A DNA stretch of 64,000 bases from Ferrovibrio xuzhouensis (GTDB lineage: Bacteria; Pseudomonadota; Alphaproteobacteria; Ferrovibrionales; Ferrovibrionaceae). Below the pieces are notes generated by a model. That model saw nothing but the letters and a program-made list of their open reading frames with translations. It did not search any database and had not been told where the DNA came from. The stretch is taken from the NCBI RefSeq assembly GCF_042648965.1, contig NZ_JBHRYJ010000001.1:1178001-1242000 (forward strand), given 5' to 3'. The position numbers and the translations under genes were made by a program. Below, piece by piece: positions 32,933 through 41,300 of the stretch (within the stretch, counting starts at the first letter, position 1; every line of letters begins with the position of its first letter).

Positions 32933-33017
32933 GTCACCCCGGCCGAGCCCGTTTCAGGCGAGAGCCGGGGTCCCGTTTTCCAGGCAGAAATGGGATTCCC
33001 GCTTTCGCGGGAATGAC
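32933..33017. repeat. Palindromic intergenic repeat, copy D (divergent)
   Basis: Bounded by GTCA (32933-32936) and TGAC (33014-33017). ACCCCGGC (32936-32943) pairs with GCCGGGGT (32964-32971) around a 20-base loop, and ATTCCCGC/GCGGGAAT with loop TTTC (32995-33014) forms the second arm. The middle (TCCCGTTTT ... AAATGGGA) can pair partly. It is longer than copies B and C and has other loops. It lies between convergent genes and could serve as a bidirectional terminator. Confidence 0.75.
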
Positions 33018-33028
33018 GGCCCAGCGCC

Positions 33029-34162
33029 TCAGGCCGCCGGACTATGCGCCAGCGCGCGGTATTCCTCGCTCTGCATCTCGTTCAGCCGCGACACGCAGCG
33101 CTGGAACTCGAAAGCGCCGTCGCCGATCGGGTACAGGCGTTCCGGCGACGCCGCGGCCGAGGCCAGCAGCTTCACCTTCGCCTCGTACAGCGTATCGATC
33201 AGGGTGACGAAGCGTTTGGCCTCGTTGCGGTTGTCCGGCCCGAGCAGCGGGATGTCGTCGATCATCACGGTGTGGAAGGCCCGCGCGAGGCTAAGGAAAT
33301 CCGGCGGGCCGAGCGGCGATTCGCACAGATCGGCAAACGGGAACCGTGCCACCCCGCGCGCCTGGCGCGGCACCGGCAGCTTGCGGCCGAGCAACTCCAG
33401 ATCGGTGGGCGCACCGGGTGCATCATCGGTCAGGAGCGCAAAGGCACGATCGAGCGCCGCGGTCGCCGCCGGTCCCGGCGGGCTGAACCAGACCTTTTCG
33501 TGGCTGAGCCGCTGCAGCCGGTAATCGCGGCTGGCGGCCAGATGCAGCACGTCGAGCTTGTCCCTGAACAGGGCGATGAAGGGCTCGAACAGCGGCCGGT
33601 TGAGGCCACCCTGGTAGAGGTCGTCGGGCGCCCGGTTCGAGGTGGCGACCACCACCACGCCGCGGGTGAACAGCTTCTCGAACAGCCGGCCGAGGATCAT
33701 CGCGTCGGCGACGTCGCTGACCTGCAGTTCGTCGAAGCACAGCAGCCAGGCCGAAGCCGCGATCTTCTTCGCCGCCGGCCGGATCGGATCGTCGCCGCCC
33801 TTCTTCTTTTCCGGATCGTCGTCGGGCAGCTGGCGATAGCGGAAGATGTCGGCATGCACCTCCTGCATGAAGGCATGGAAATGCACCCGGCGTTTCTTCT
33901 CCACCGGCGCTGCGGCGAAGAACAGGTCCATCAGCATAGACTTGCCGCGGCCGACATCGCCGTAGATATACAGGCCCTGCGGCACCGGCTCGCGCTTGCG
34001 GCCGAAACTGAGCTTCTGCAACCAGGTATCCTCGCCGCCCGGCTGGTACTGCACCAGCCGCCGGCTCAGCAGTTCCAGCTTCTCGGCAGCCAGCGCCTGC
34101 GCCGGGTCTGCGGCGAGGTCGCCGGCGGCGAGTTTCTGTCGGTAGGCATCGAGGACGGTCAT
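33029..34162 (-). CDS. zapE: Cell division protein ZapE (AFG1-like ATPase)
   Basis: An AAA-like ATPase of 377 residues. The Walker A is in GLYIYGDVGRGKSMLMDLFF, the Walker B in LLCFDELQVSDVADAMILGR, and VVVATSNRAPDDLYQGGLNR is the sensor-1 region; these are the AFG1/ZapE signatures. In E. coli ZapE acts at the Z-ring late in division; mitochondrial AFG1 aids membrane protein turnover. Placement near the sdh genes is common in alphaproteobacteria, though the malate dehydrogenase gene often found there is absent. It shares the strand with mmsA, 79 bases downstream of it. Confidence 0.94.
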   Translation of the reverse strand: MTVLDAYRQKLAAGDLAADPAQALAAEKLELLSRRLVQYQPGGEDTWLQKLSFGRKREPVPQGLYIYGDVGRGKSMLMDLFFAAAPVEKKRRVHFHAFMQEVHADIFRYRQLPDDDPEKKKGGDDPIRPAAKKIAASAWLLCFDELQVSDVADAMILGRLFEKLFTRGVVVVATSNRAPDDLYQGGLNRPLFEPFIALFRDKLDVLHLAASRDYRLQRLSHEKVWFSPPGPAATAALDRAFALLTDDAPGAPTDLELLGRKLPVPRQARGVARFPFADLCESPLGPPDFLSLARAFHTVMIDDIPLLGPDNRNEAKRFVTLIDTLYEAKVKLLASAAASPERLYPIGDGAFEFQRCVSRLNEMQSEEYRALAHSPAA

Positions 34163-34241
34163 GGGGGAGGTCGGGGGGTCCGCACAAATGCAACGGGCGG
34201 CAGGTTACCCTGCCGCCCGCGCGAAGCAAACAGTCGGCGTC

Positions 34242-35741
34242 TTACTTCATGGTCGGCATGATGAATTCGGCCCCCGAACGGATGCCGGTCGGCCAGCGCG
34301 CGGTGACCGTCTTGATCTTGGTGTAGAACTTCACGCCCTCGGGGCCATGCTGGTTGGTGTCGCCGAAGGCCGAGCGCTTCCAGCCGCCGAAGGTGTGGAA
34401 AGCCAGCGGCACCGGGATCGGCACGTTGATGCCGACCATGCCGACCTGCACCCTGGCGGCGAAGTCGCGGGCGGCATCGCCGTCGCGGGTGAAGATGGCG
34501 ACGCCATTGCCGAATTCATGCTCGGTCGGCAGCTTGGCCGCTTCCTCGAAGCTGTCGGCGCGCACCACGCTCAGCACCGGGCCGAAGATCTCTTCCTTGT
34601 AGATCTTCATCGATGGCTTGACGTTGTCGAACAGGCAACCGCCCATGAAATAGCCGTCCTCGTAGCCCTGCAGCTTGAGCCCGCGGCCGTCGACCACCAG
34701 CTTGGCACCCTCGCCGATGCCGTGATCGACATAGCCCTTCACCTTGGCGAGATGCTCCCTGGTGACCAGCGGCCCCATCTCGCTGTCCTTGTCGGTGCTG
34801 GGCCCGACCTTCAGCGCGCGCACCCGCGGCGCCAGTGCCTCGACCAGCTTGTCGGCGGTGCCCTTGCCGACCGGCACGGCGACCGAGACCGCCATGCAGC
34901 GCTCGCCGGCCGAGCCGTAGCCGGCACCCATCAGCGCATCGACCGCCTGGTCCATGTCGGCATCGGGCATGATGATCATGTGGTTCTTGGCACCGCCCAT
35001 CGCCTGCACGCGCTTGCCGTGCGCGGCGGCCGTCGCATAGACATACTGGGCGATCGGGGTCGAGCCGACGAAGCTGATCGCCTGCACGCGCGGATCGGTC
35101 AGCAGGGTATCGACCGCTTCCTTGTCGCCGATCACGCAGTTGAGCACGCCGGCCGGCGCGCCGGCCTCCAGCATCAGCTCGGCCAGCCGCAGCGGGCAGC
35201 TCGGGTCCTTCTCGGAGGGCTTCAGCACGAAGGTGTTGCCCGCGGCGATGGCCACGGCGAACATCCACATCGGCACCATGGCCGGAAAGTTGAACGGGGT
35301 GATGCCGGCGACGACGCCGAGCGGCTGGCGCATCGAATAGACGTCGATGCCGCGCGCCACGCTGTCGGAATACTCGCCCTTCAGCAGATGCGGGATACCG
35401 CAGGCGAATTCCACCACCTCGAGGCCGCGCTGCAGCGACCCCTTGGCATCCGAGACCACCTTGCCATGCTCGTTGGCGATCAGGAGTGCGATCTCGTCGG
35501 CGTGGCGTTCGCACAGCTCCTTGAACTTGAACATCACCCGGGCGCGCACCAGCGGCGAGGTGGCGCTCCATTCGGCGAAGGCGCGCTGGCTGTCGGCGAT
35601 CACCGCCTCGACCTCGGCCTTGCTGGCCAGCGGTGCCCTGGCGCTCACTTCGCCGGTGGTCGGATTGAAGACGTCGAGAAAGCGGCCGGAGGTCCCCGCC
35701 ACCTTCTTGCCACCGATGAAATGCTGCAGCTCTTTCGCCAT
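34242..35741 (-). CDS. mmsA: CoA-acylating methylmalonate-semialdehyde dehydrogenase
   Basis: Turns methylmalonate or malonate semialdehyde plus CoA into propionyl- or acetyl-CoA with NAD, in valine and inositol breakdown. The 499 residues start KELQHFIGGKKVAGTSGRFL and contain GITPFNFPAMVPMWMFAVAI, the NAD-binding AISFVGSTPIAQYVY and the catalytic Cys in GSAGERCMAVSVAV, all typical of MmsA rather than general aldehyde dehydrogenases. AGGGAGCGTGTA precedes the ATG at 35741. A TetR-type operator lies 18 bases upstream of the ATG. Confidence 0.94.
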   Translation of the reverse strand: MAKELQHFIGGKKVAGTSGRFLDVFNPTTGEVSARAPLASKAEVEAVIADSQRAFAEWSATSPLVRARVMFKFKELCERHADEIALLIANEHGKVVSDAKGSLQRGLEVVEFACGIPHLLKGEYSDSVARGIDVYSMRQPLGVVAGITPFNFPAMVPMWMFAVAIAAGNTFVLKPSEKDPSCPLRLAELMLEAGAPAGVLNCVIGDKEAVDTLLTDPRVQAISFVGSTPIAQYVYATAAAHGKRVQAMGGAKNHMIIMPDADMDQAVDALMGAGYGSAGERCMAVSVAVPVGKGTADKLVEALAPRVRALKVGPSTDKDSEMGPLVTREHLAKVKGYVDHGIGEGAKLVVDGRGLKLQGYEDGYFMGGCLFDNVKPSMKIYKEEIFGPVLSVVRADSFEEAAKLPTEHEFGNGVAIFTRDGDAARDFAARVQVGMVGINVPIPVPLAFHTFGGWKRSAFGDTNQHGPEGVKFYTKIKTVTARWPTGIRSGAEFIMPTMK

Positions 35742-35758
35742 TACACGCTCCCTGAAAT

Positions 35759-35772
35759 TGACCGGACGGTCA
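35759..35772. promoter_or_regulatory. TetR-type operator before mmsA
   Basis: TGACCG (35759-35764) and CGGTCA (35767-35772) are perfect inverted arms two bases apart, just upstream of the mmsA start. This pattern resembles operators of TetR-family repressors of fatty-acid or branched-chain catabolism. No regulator gene adjoins it, so one would act from elsewhere. Confidence 0.5.
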
Positions 35773-35850
35773 GGCCTGTCGGTATGTCCCGCCGACTCTA
35801 CCGGCGAGCCCGGCGATGGCAAGGCCCGGTGAGGGATTACAGCGCCGCTT

Positions 35851-36915
35851 CTACAGATCCTGGACGAGCGCTGCGCGGGCCTCCGCCATGATGCGCTGCA
35901 AAATCTCCGCGGCCGGCGCGGCGCGGGCGAGGCCGGCGGCCTGGCCGGCCCATAGCGAGAGGTATTCCGCGCGGCCGGCCTTTGCTGCCGCCGCGCGCAT
36001 GCCGCGGCTCATCGCATTGGCGACCGGATAATCGGGGATGTCGTCGCCGCTGCCGGCAAGTTTCTCCAGGAAGGCATTGCGGATGCCGCGCGCGGAACGG
36101 CCGGAAAACGCCCGCGTCAGGGTGGTGTCATGCACGCCCTCGCCTTGCAGGGCCGTCCGGTAAGCCTGGTTCAGCCCGGCCTCGTCGGCCAGCAGGAAGC
36201 CGGTGCCGACGGCGGCCGCCTGCGCGCCGAGGCAGAGCGCGGCCGCCACCCCGCGGCCATCGGTGATGCCGCCGGCGGCGATCACCGGCAGGCCGGTGGC
36301 CGAGACGATCTGCGGCACCAGCGCCATGGTGCCGATCATCGACTGCTCGACCGGCGCCAGGAAACTGCCGCGATGGCCGCCGGCCTCGGCGCCCTGGGCG
36401 GCGATGGCATCGACCCCGGCGGCCTCCAGCGCCTTCGCCTCGGCCACCGTGGTCGCCGTGCCGACCACCAGGATGTTGCGCGCCTTCAGTGCGGCGATCT
36501 CGTCGGGTTTCGGGATTCCGAAGGTGCAGCTGAACACCGGCGGCACTTCGTCCAGCACGACGGCGAACTGCTCGATGAAGCTTTCCTCGAATTTGTTGGG
36601 AATGTCCGGTTCGGCGATACCGAGATCAGCATGGGCGGCGGCCAGCATACCGCGATAGGCCGCCATCTTGGCCGGGTCGGCGGTCCAGTTCAGCGGCAGG
36701 AACAGGTTGATGCCGAAGGGCTTGTCGCTGGCGGCGCGGATGGCGCGGATGGTGTCGCGCACGACCTGCGGCGTCATGTAGCCGCAGCCGAGCGTGCCGA
36801 GTCCACCCGCATTGGACACCGCGGTGGCCAGCGCCGGCTTCGACGCCTCGCCGGCCATCGGCGCCAGCAGCACGGGATGGGCAATGCCGAGGCGACGGCA
36901 GAGGGCATTGGGCAT
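35851..36915 (-). CDS. Nitronate monooxygenase / 2-nitropropane dioxygenase family FMN enzyme
   Basis: A 354-residue TIM-barrel flavoprotein. ALCRRLGIAHPVLLAPMAGE, GGLGTLGCGYM, QGAEAGGHRGSF (His in the region of the catalytic base), LPVIAAGGITDGRGVAAALC and LGAQAAAVGTGFLLADEAG are the nitronate monooxygenase family marks and FMN-phosphate site. The family also includes enoyl-ACP reductase FabK-like and other uncharacterised members, so nitronate need not be the substrate. It lies between the acyl-CoA dehydrogenase and mmsA genes on the same strand, with gaps above 100 bases each side, suggesting separate or weakly linked transcription. Confidence 0.85.
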   Translation of the reverse strand: MPNALCRRLGIAHPVLLAPMAGEASKPALATAVSNAGGLGTLGCGYMTPQVVRDTIRAIRAASDKPFGINLFLPLNWTADPAKMAAYRGMLAAAHADLGIAEPDIPNKFEESFIEQFAVVLDEVPPVFSCTFGIPKPDEIAALKARNILVVGTATTVAEAKALEAAGVDAIAAQGAEAGGHRGSFLAPVEQSMIGTMALVPQIVSATGLPVIAAGGITDGRGVAAALCLGAQAAAVGTGFLLADEAGLNQAYRTALQGEGVHDTTLTRAFSGRSARGIRNAFLEKLAGSGDDIPDYPVANAMSRGMRAAAAKAGRAEYLSLWAGQAAGLARAAPAAEILQRIMAEARAALVQDL

Positions 36916-37031
36916 GACGGTCCTCGCTTTTTTCTTGCCGCCGGATGATCGCCGGGCGGGCCTGACACCAGTGTGGCGCAGCCCGCCGGCATGGCAAGCC
37001 GGGATTTGCCCCCGGCCAGAGCGCGGGAGAG

Positions 37032-38240
37032 CTAGAGGCCGAGGATCAGCTTCGACATGATGTTGCGCTGGATCTCGTTGGAACCTGCATAGATCGAGAC
37101 CTTGCGGGTGTTGAGATAGCGCTGGGCGACGCCATCGGCGTAATCCGGACCGATGCTCGGTTCGTTGCCGCCGTCCACCAGCGGTGTGAACGGCAGCATG
37201 TAATAGCCGACCGCTTCCGCCGCCAGCTCGGTCACTGCCTGCTGCAGCTCGGTGCCGCGGGTCTTCAGGATCGACGAGGCGGCGCCGACATTCTGGCCGC
37301 CCGACAGCCGGCCGAGGATGCGCAGCTCGGTCATCTCCAGCGCCATGATCTCGATTTCGGTCTGCGCCAGCTGGGCGGAAAAAGCCGGATCGGCGATCAG
37401 CGGTTCGCCGCCGCCCGCCATCTCGGCGGCGGCCATGCGGCGGATGCGCTGCAGGTTGCGCTTCAGGCTGCCCGAATAGGCATTGCCGCGCTCGAATTCC
37501 AGCAGGTATTTGGCGCAGGTCCAGCCCTGGTTCCATTCGCCGACCAGGTTTTCCTTCGGCACCTTCACGTCATCGAAGAAGACCTGGTTGACCTCCTGCA
37601 TATGCGCGCCCGGCTCGTCGATGGTGACGATCGGCGCCACGGTGACGCCCGGCGATGTCATGTCGATCAGGATAAACGAGATGCCTTCCTGCGGCTTCTT
37701 GCCCTGTTCGGTGCGCACCAGGCAGAAGATCATGTCGGCATGCTGGGCCTCGGAGGTCCAGATCTTGCTGCCGTTGCACAGGTAATGGTCGCCCTTGTCC
37801 TCGCATTTCATCTGCAGCGAGGCGAGGTCGGAGCCCGAACCCGGCTCGGAATAGCCCTGGCACCACCAGGTCTTGCTGGCGAGGATGTCGGGCAGGTATT
37901 TCTGTTTCTGCTCCGGCGTGCCGAACTTCATGATCACCGGCGCCAGCATGCGGGGTCCGAACGGTACCACGATCGGTGCGCCGGCCGACATCATCTCCTG
38001 GTCGTAGATATAGCGCTGCGCGGCCGACCAGCCCGGGCCGCCGTATTCCTGCGGCCAATTCGGCGCCAGCCAGCCCTTCTCGTTCAGCTTCTTCTGCCAG
38101 CGGATATGCAGGTGCTTGGCGATATAGCCGGTGCGCGTGCGCTTCATGGCGGCGCGCATCTCGACATCGAAATGCTCGGCGATGAAGCTGCGTACCTCGT
38201 CGCGGAAGGCGAGCTCGTCCTTGGTGAAATTCAGATCCAT
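37032..38240 (-). CDS. Acyl-CoA dehydrogenase
   Basis: A 402-residue FAD-dependent acyl-CoA dehydrogenase. FTKDELAFRDEVRSFIAEHF at the N-terminus, WWCQGYSEPGSGSDLASLQM, CNGSKIWTSEAQHADMIFCL and the C-terminal VSIYAGSNEIQRNIMSKLIL are clear. The gene resembles the large group of dehydrogenases in terpenoid, steroid or branched-chain degradation, whose substrate cannot be read from sequence. The ATG at 38240 is picked since the upstream frame is poor and runs into the opposite promoter region. Confidence 0.9.
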   Translation of the reverse strand: MDLNFTKDELAFRDEVRSFIAEHFDVEMRAAMKRTRTGYIAKHLHIRWQKKLNEKGWLAPNWPQEYGGPGWSAAQRYIYDQEMMSAGAPIVVPFGPRMLAPVIMKFGTPEQKQKYLPDILASKTWWCQGYSEPGSGSDLASLQMKCEDKGDHYLCNGSKIWTSEAQHADMIFCLVRTEQGKKPQEGISFILIDMTSPGVTVAPIVTIDEPGAHMQEVNQVFFDDVKVPKENLVGEWNQGWTCAKYLLEFERGNAYSGSLKRNLQRIRRMAAAEMAGGGEPLIADPAFSAQLAQTEIEIMALEMTELRILGRLSGGQNVGAASSILKTRGTELQQAVTELAAEAVGYYMLPFTPLVDGGNEPSIGPDYADGVAQRYLNTRKVSIYAGSNEIQRNIMSKLILGL

Positions 38241-38284
38241 GGCGTCCCTAGACCGGTTCTGCCGGCACTGCCGGCCTGCTGTTT

Positions 38285-38296
38285 TCTGTGCACAGA
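38285..38296. promoter_or_regulatory. 12-bp palindrome in the divergent region
   Basis: TCTGTGCACAGA is a perfect palindrome 45 bases upstream of the acyl-CoA dehydrogenase ATG and 135 bases upstream of the pyrD-like gene. A related GTGTGCAC occurs near 38380, and a TATACT -10-like box at 38398-38403 precedes the pyrD-like gene. It could be an operator; evidence is only symmetry and position. Confidence 0.35.
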
Positions 38297-38430
38297 GACT
38301 ACCACGACGACGTGCCGATTCCAGCGCAGCCGCCGGCTTTTCGATCACTTTCCGACTTCCGCTGCGGCAGGCTTCTGGTGTGCACGGAGGATGCGCCTAT
38401 ACTCTTCCGCAAGGGAAAGGAAACGCCTGC

Positions 38431-39525
38431 ATGGGCCTGTATCAGTCCGTTGTGCGACCGCTGCTGTTCCGGCTGGACGCCGAGCGTGCCCATCACCTGG
38501 CACTGGCTGCCGCGTCAATCGCGGCACCTTTCGCCGGGACCTTGCGCCGGCTGCTGGCGGTCGACGACCCACGGCTGGCCATTGATGTTGCCGGATTGCA
38601 TTTCCCCAATCCGCTCGGCCTGGCCGCCGGCTTCGACAAGAGCGGCACCGGCATCGCCACGCTCGCGGCGCTCGGCTTCGGCGCCGTCGAGATCGGTTCG
38701 GTCTCCATCGATGCCTCGCGCGGCAACCCGCTGCCGCGGCTGTTCCGCCTGCCCGACGACCGCGCCATCGTGGTGCATTACGGCCTGCCCAATGACGGCA
38801 TCCCGGCGATCGCGGCGCGGCTGCAGCAGACCCGCCTGGCCGTTCCGCTCGGCATCAACATCGTCAAGACCAACCGCGGCCGCGGCGCCGCACCGGAGAC
38901 GCCGGACCAGATCATCGCCGAATACACCGAGGGCGCACGACTGATGGCGCCGCAGGCCGATTACCTGATGCTGAACCTGAGCTGCCCGAACACCGAGGAC
39001 GGCCGCGACTTCTTCGCCGATGCCGGCACCCTGCGAGACTGCCTCGCGGCACTGGCAGAACGCGATCTCGCCCGTCCGGTGTTCCTGAAAGTCTCGCCGC
39101 TCGGCGGCATCGCCACCATCGAGCGTGTACTGGCGGCAGCCGAACCGCATGCCTTCATCCGGGGGTTCATGTTCAACCTGCCGCCGGTGAAGCCCGACGG
39201 CCTGGTGACGCCGCCGGCCGTGTGGCGCGACTGGCCCGGCGCCGTGTCGGGCAGGCCGGCGGCCACGCTCGCCGACGCCAGCATCCGCGCGATGTACCAC
39301 CGCATGGACCGGCGCCGCCATGTCATCATCGGCGCCGGCGGTGTGTTCAGCGCGGAAGATGCCTATGCCAAGATCCGCATGGGCTGTTCGCTGGTACAGC
39401 TGCTAACCGCACTGATCTATGAAGGCCCTTTCGTGGTGCAGGACATCCTCGCCGGCCTCGCCCGCCTGCTGGAGCGCGACGGTTTCGCCCATGTGGCCGA
39501 TGCGGTGGGCGCCGACATCGCCTGA
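38431..39525 (+). CDS. Dihydroorotate dehydrogenase-like flavoprotein with catalytic-site Cys
   Basis: A 364-residue FMN TIM barrel closest overall to class 2 (quinone) dihydroorotate dehydrogenase. It has an N-terminal membrane-docking helix region (1-40), GLAAGFDKSGTGI with K70, NPLPRLFRLPDDRAIVVHYG, INIVKTNRGRGAAPETP and a GAGGVFSAEDAYAKIRMGCS phosphate site. Several key places differ. The loop is NLSCPNTEDG, giving Cys185 where class 2 enzymes have Ser. The usual NRMGFNN is VHYGLPND. The usual NTT segment reads FMFNLPP. It may be the organism's PyrD or a paralog with another substrate. It is followed by the GlxA-type regulator gene. Confidence 0.75.
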   Translation: MGLYQSVVRPLLFRLDAERAHHLALAAASIAAPFAGTLRRLLAVDDPRLAIDVAGLHFPNPLGLAAGFDKSGTGIATLAALGFGAVEIGSVSIDASRGNPLPRLFRLPDDRAIVVHYGLPNDGIPAIAARLQQTRLAVPLGINIVKTNRGRGAAPETPDQIIAEYTEGARLMAPQADYLMLNLSCPNTEDGRDFFADAGTLRDCLAALAERDLARPVFLKVSPLGGIATIERVLAAAEPHAFIRGFMFNLPPVKPDGLVTPPAVWRDWPGAVSGRPAATLADASIRAMYHRMDRRRHVIIGAGGVFSAEDAYAKIRMGCSLVQLLTALIYEGPFVVQDILAGLARLLERDGFAHVADAVGADIA

Positions 39526-39591
39526 CCATCTGGCAGAATCCGTGCGATCTTTGGCATTCCTGCCACGGCGGGCCCGTGCCATGATCGCCGC

Positions 39592-40593
39592 ATGCCAACC
39601 CCGCCGCCGCGCCATATCGTCATCCTGACCTTCCCCGACGGGCTGCTGCTCGATGCCGCCGGGCCGCTGGAGGCGTTCCATGCCGCCGACCTGCTGAGCC
39701 GCGATGCGCCGGACGGCAAACTGGGCGCCGCCTATCGCGTGCATCTGGCGAGCCGTCAGGGCGGGTGCTTGCGCATGTCGAACGGCATTCCGGTCATGAC
39801 CGAAAAGCTGGACGCGAGACTGCTGGCCAGGACCGACACCCTGCTGGTCGCCGGCGGCCCCGGTGCGCGGGCCGCCATCGACGACGCCGCGCTCCATCGC
39901 CTGCTGCGCCAGGCGGCCGGCAGGGTGCGCCGGCTTGGCTCGGTCTGCACCGGCAATTTCCCGCTCGCCGGCGCCGGGCTGCTGGACGGCCGCCGCGCCA
40001 CCGGGCACTGGCGCAGCTGCGGCTGGCTCGCCAAGCGCTTCCCTGCGATACGCTTCGAGGCCGATGCCATCTGGGTGCGCGACGGCAACATCTGGACATC
40101 GGCCGGGGTCACCGCCGGCATCGACCTCGCGCTCGCCCTGATCGAGGATGACCACGGCAGCCGGCTGGCGCTGGAAGTGGCGAAGGCGCTGGTGGTCTAT
40201 GCCCGGCGCGCCGGCGGCCAGTCGCAGTTCTCCGCCCTGATGACCGCCGATGCCACCAGCGACGACCGGCTGGCGCGGCTCGGCAGTCTGGTGCGCCAGC
40301 GCCTGCGCGATGACTGGACGGTAGAGCGGCTGGCCGAAGCGGTCGGCATGAGTCCGCGCAGCTTCGCCCGCCATTTCGCCGAAAGCTTCGGCACCACGCC
40401 GGCGCAGTATGTCGCCCGTATCCGCCTCGAAGCGGCACGTGCCGCACTGGAACAGACGCACCAGCCGCTTGGCCAGATCGCCCGGCGCTGCGGTTTCGGC
40501 TCGGCCGAGACCTTGCGGCGGCGCTTCCACCAGTCCTTCCGCGTCGCGCCGGCCGATTACCGCCGCCGCTTCGGCCACCAGAAAACCGCCTGA
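39592..40593 (+). CDS. GlxA family AraC-type regulator with DJ-1/PfpI domain
   Basis: A 333-residue regulator: an N-terminal DJ-1/PfpI-like domain (about 1-195) with DGLLLDAAGPLEAFHAADLL and the nucleophile-elbow Cys in GSVCTGNFPLAGAGLLDGRR, then a C-terminal AraC domain (about 225-325) with two helix-turn-helix motifs (DDWTVERLAEAVGMSPRSFA and LGQIARRCGFGSAETLRRRF). GlxA-type proteins control catabolism of small nitrogen compounds such as glycine betaine, carnitine or arginine. The next gene, 17 bases on, encodes a stand-alone DJ-1 domain protein that it may control. Confidence 0.92.
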   Translation: MPTPPPRHIVILTFPDGLLLDAAGPLEAFHAADLLSRDAPDGKLGAAYRVHLASRQGGCLRMSNGIPVMTEKLDARLLARTDTLLVAGGPGARAAIDDAALHRLLRQAAGRVRRLGSVCTGNFPLAGAGLLDGRRATGHWRSCGWLAKRFPAIRFEADAIWVRDGNIWTSAGVTAGIDLALALIEDDHGSRLALEVAKALVVYARRAGGQSQFSALMTADATSDDRLARLGSLVRQRLRDDWTVERLAEAVGMSPRSFARHFAESFGTTPAQYVARIRLEAARAALEQTHQPLGQIARRCGFGSAETLRRRFHQSFRVAPADYRRRFGHQKTA

Positions 40594-40610
40594 CCCAAGG
40601 AGCCTGCCCC

Positions 40611-41285
40611 ATGCAGATCGGCCTGCTGCTGTTCCCCGCGCTGACCCAGCTCGACCTGACCGGACCCTACGAAGTCTTCGCCCGCCTGCCCGGCGCCAAG
40701 GTGCACCTGATCTGGAAAACCATGGCGCCCGTGCATGCCGATCGCGGCATGGCGATCCTGCCGTCGACCACCTTCGCCGACTGCCCGCAACTCGACGTGA
40801 TCTGCGTGCCGGGCGGGCCGGGGCAGATCGCCCTGATGGATGACGACGAGACGCTGGATTTCCTGCGCCGCCAGGCCGAAACCGCGCAATGGATCACTTC
40901 CGTTTGCACCGGATCGCTCGTGCTCGGTGCGGCCGGCCTGCTGAAGGGCTATCGCGCCACCACGCACTGGGCCTCGCATGACCAGCTGGCCGCCTTCGGC
41001 GCGATTCCGGTGCACGAGCGCTGGGTGATCGACCGCAACCGGGCGAGCGGCGGCGGGGTGACGGCGGGCATCGATTTCGCGCTGACACTGATCGCACAGA
41101 TGGCCGGCGAGGCGGCGGCGAAAGCGATCCAGCTCGGCATCGAATACGATCCGGCGCCGCCCTTCAACGCGGGCTCGCCCGAGGGCGCCGGCCCCGAGGT
41201 GGTCGAACGCATGCTGCCCGCGATGGCACCGATGCTGGACAAGCGCCGGGCAGCGACGGCGCGCGCCGCCGCCCGGCTGAAGTAG
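40611..41285 (+). CDS. DJ-1/PfpI family protein, isonitrile hydratase-like
   Basis: A 224-residue DJ-1 superfamily protein. MQIGLLLFPALTQLDLTGPY, ILPSTTFADCPQLDVICVPG and the nucleophile Cys in TSVCTGSLVLGAAGLLKGYR match the isonitrile (cyclohexyl isocyanide) hydratase group, which turns isonitriles into N-formamides. Many proteins of this group have not been tested, so the activity is a suggestion. The AAGGAGCC ribosome binding site is ideal. Co-transcription with the GlxA-type regulator is likely from the 17-base gap. Confidence 0.87.
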   Translation: MQIGLLLFPALTQLDLTGPYEVFARLPGAKVHLIWKTMAPVHADRGMAILPSTTFADCPQLDVICVPGGPGQIALMDDDETLDFLRRQAETAQWITSVCTGSLVLGAAGLLKGYRATTHWASHDQLAAFGAIPVHERWVIDRNRASGGGVTAGIDFALTLIAQMAGEAAAKAIQLGIEYDPAPPFNAGSPEGAGPEVVERMLPAMAPMLDKRRAATARAAARLK

Positions 41286-41300
41286 CTCCTCCGCTGCCCG

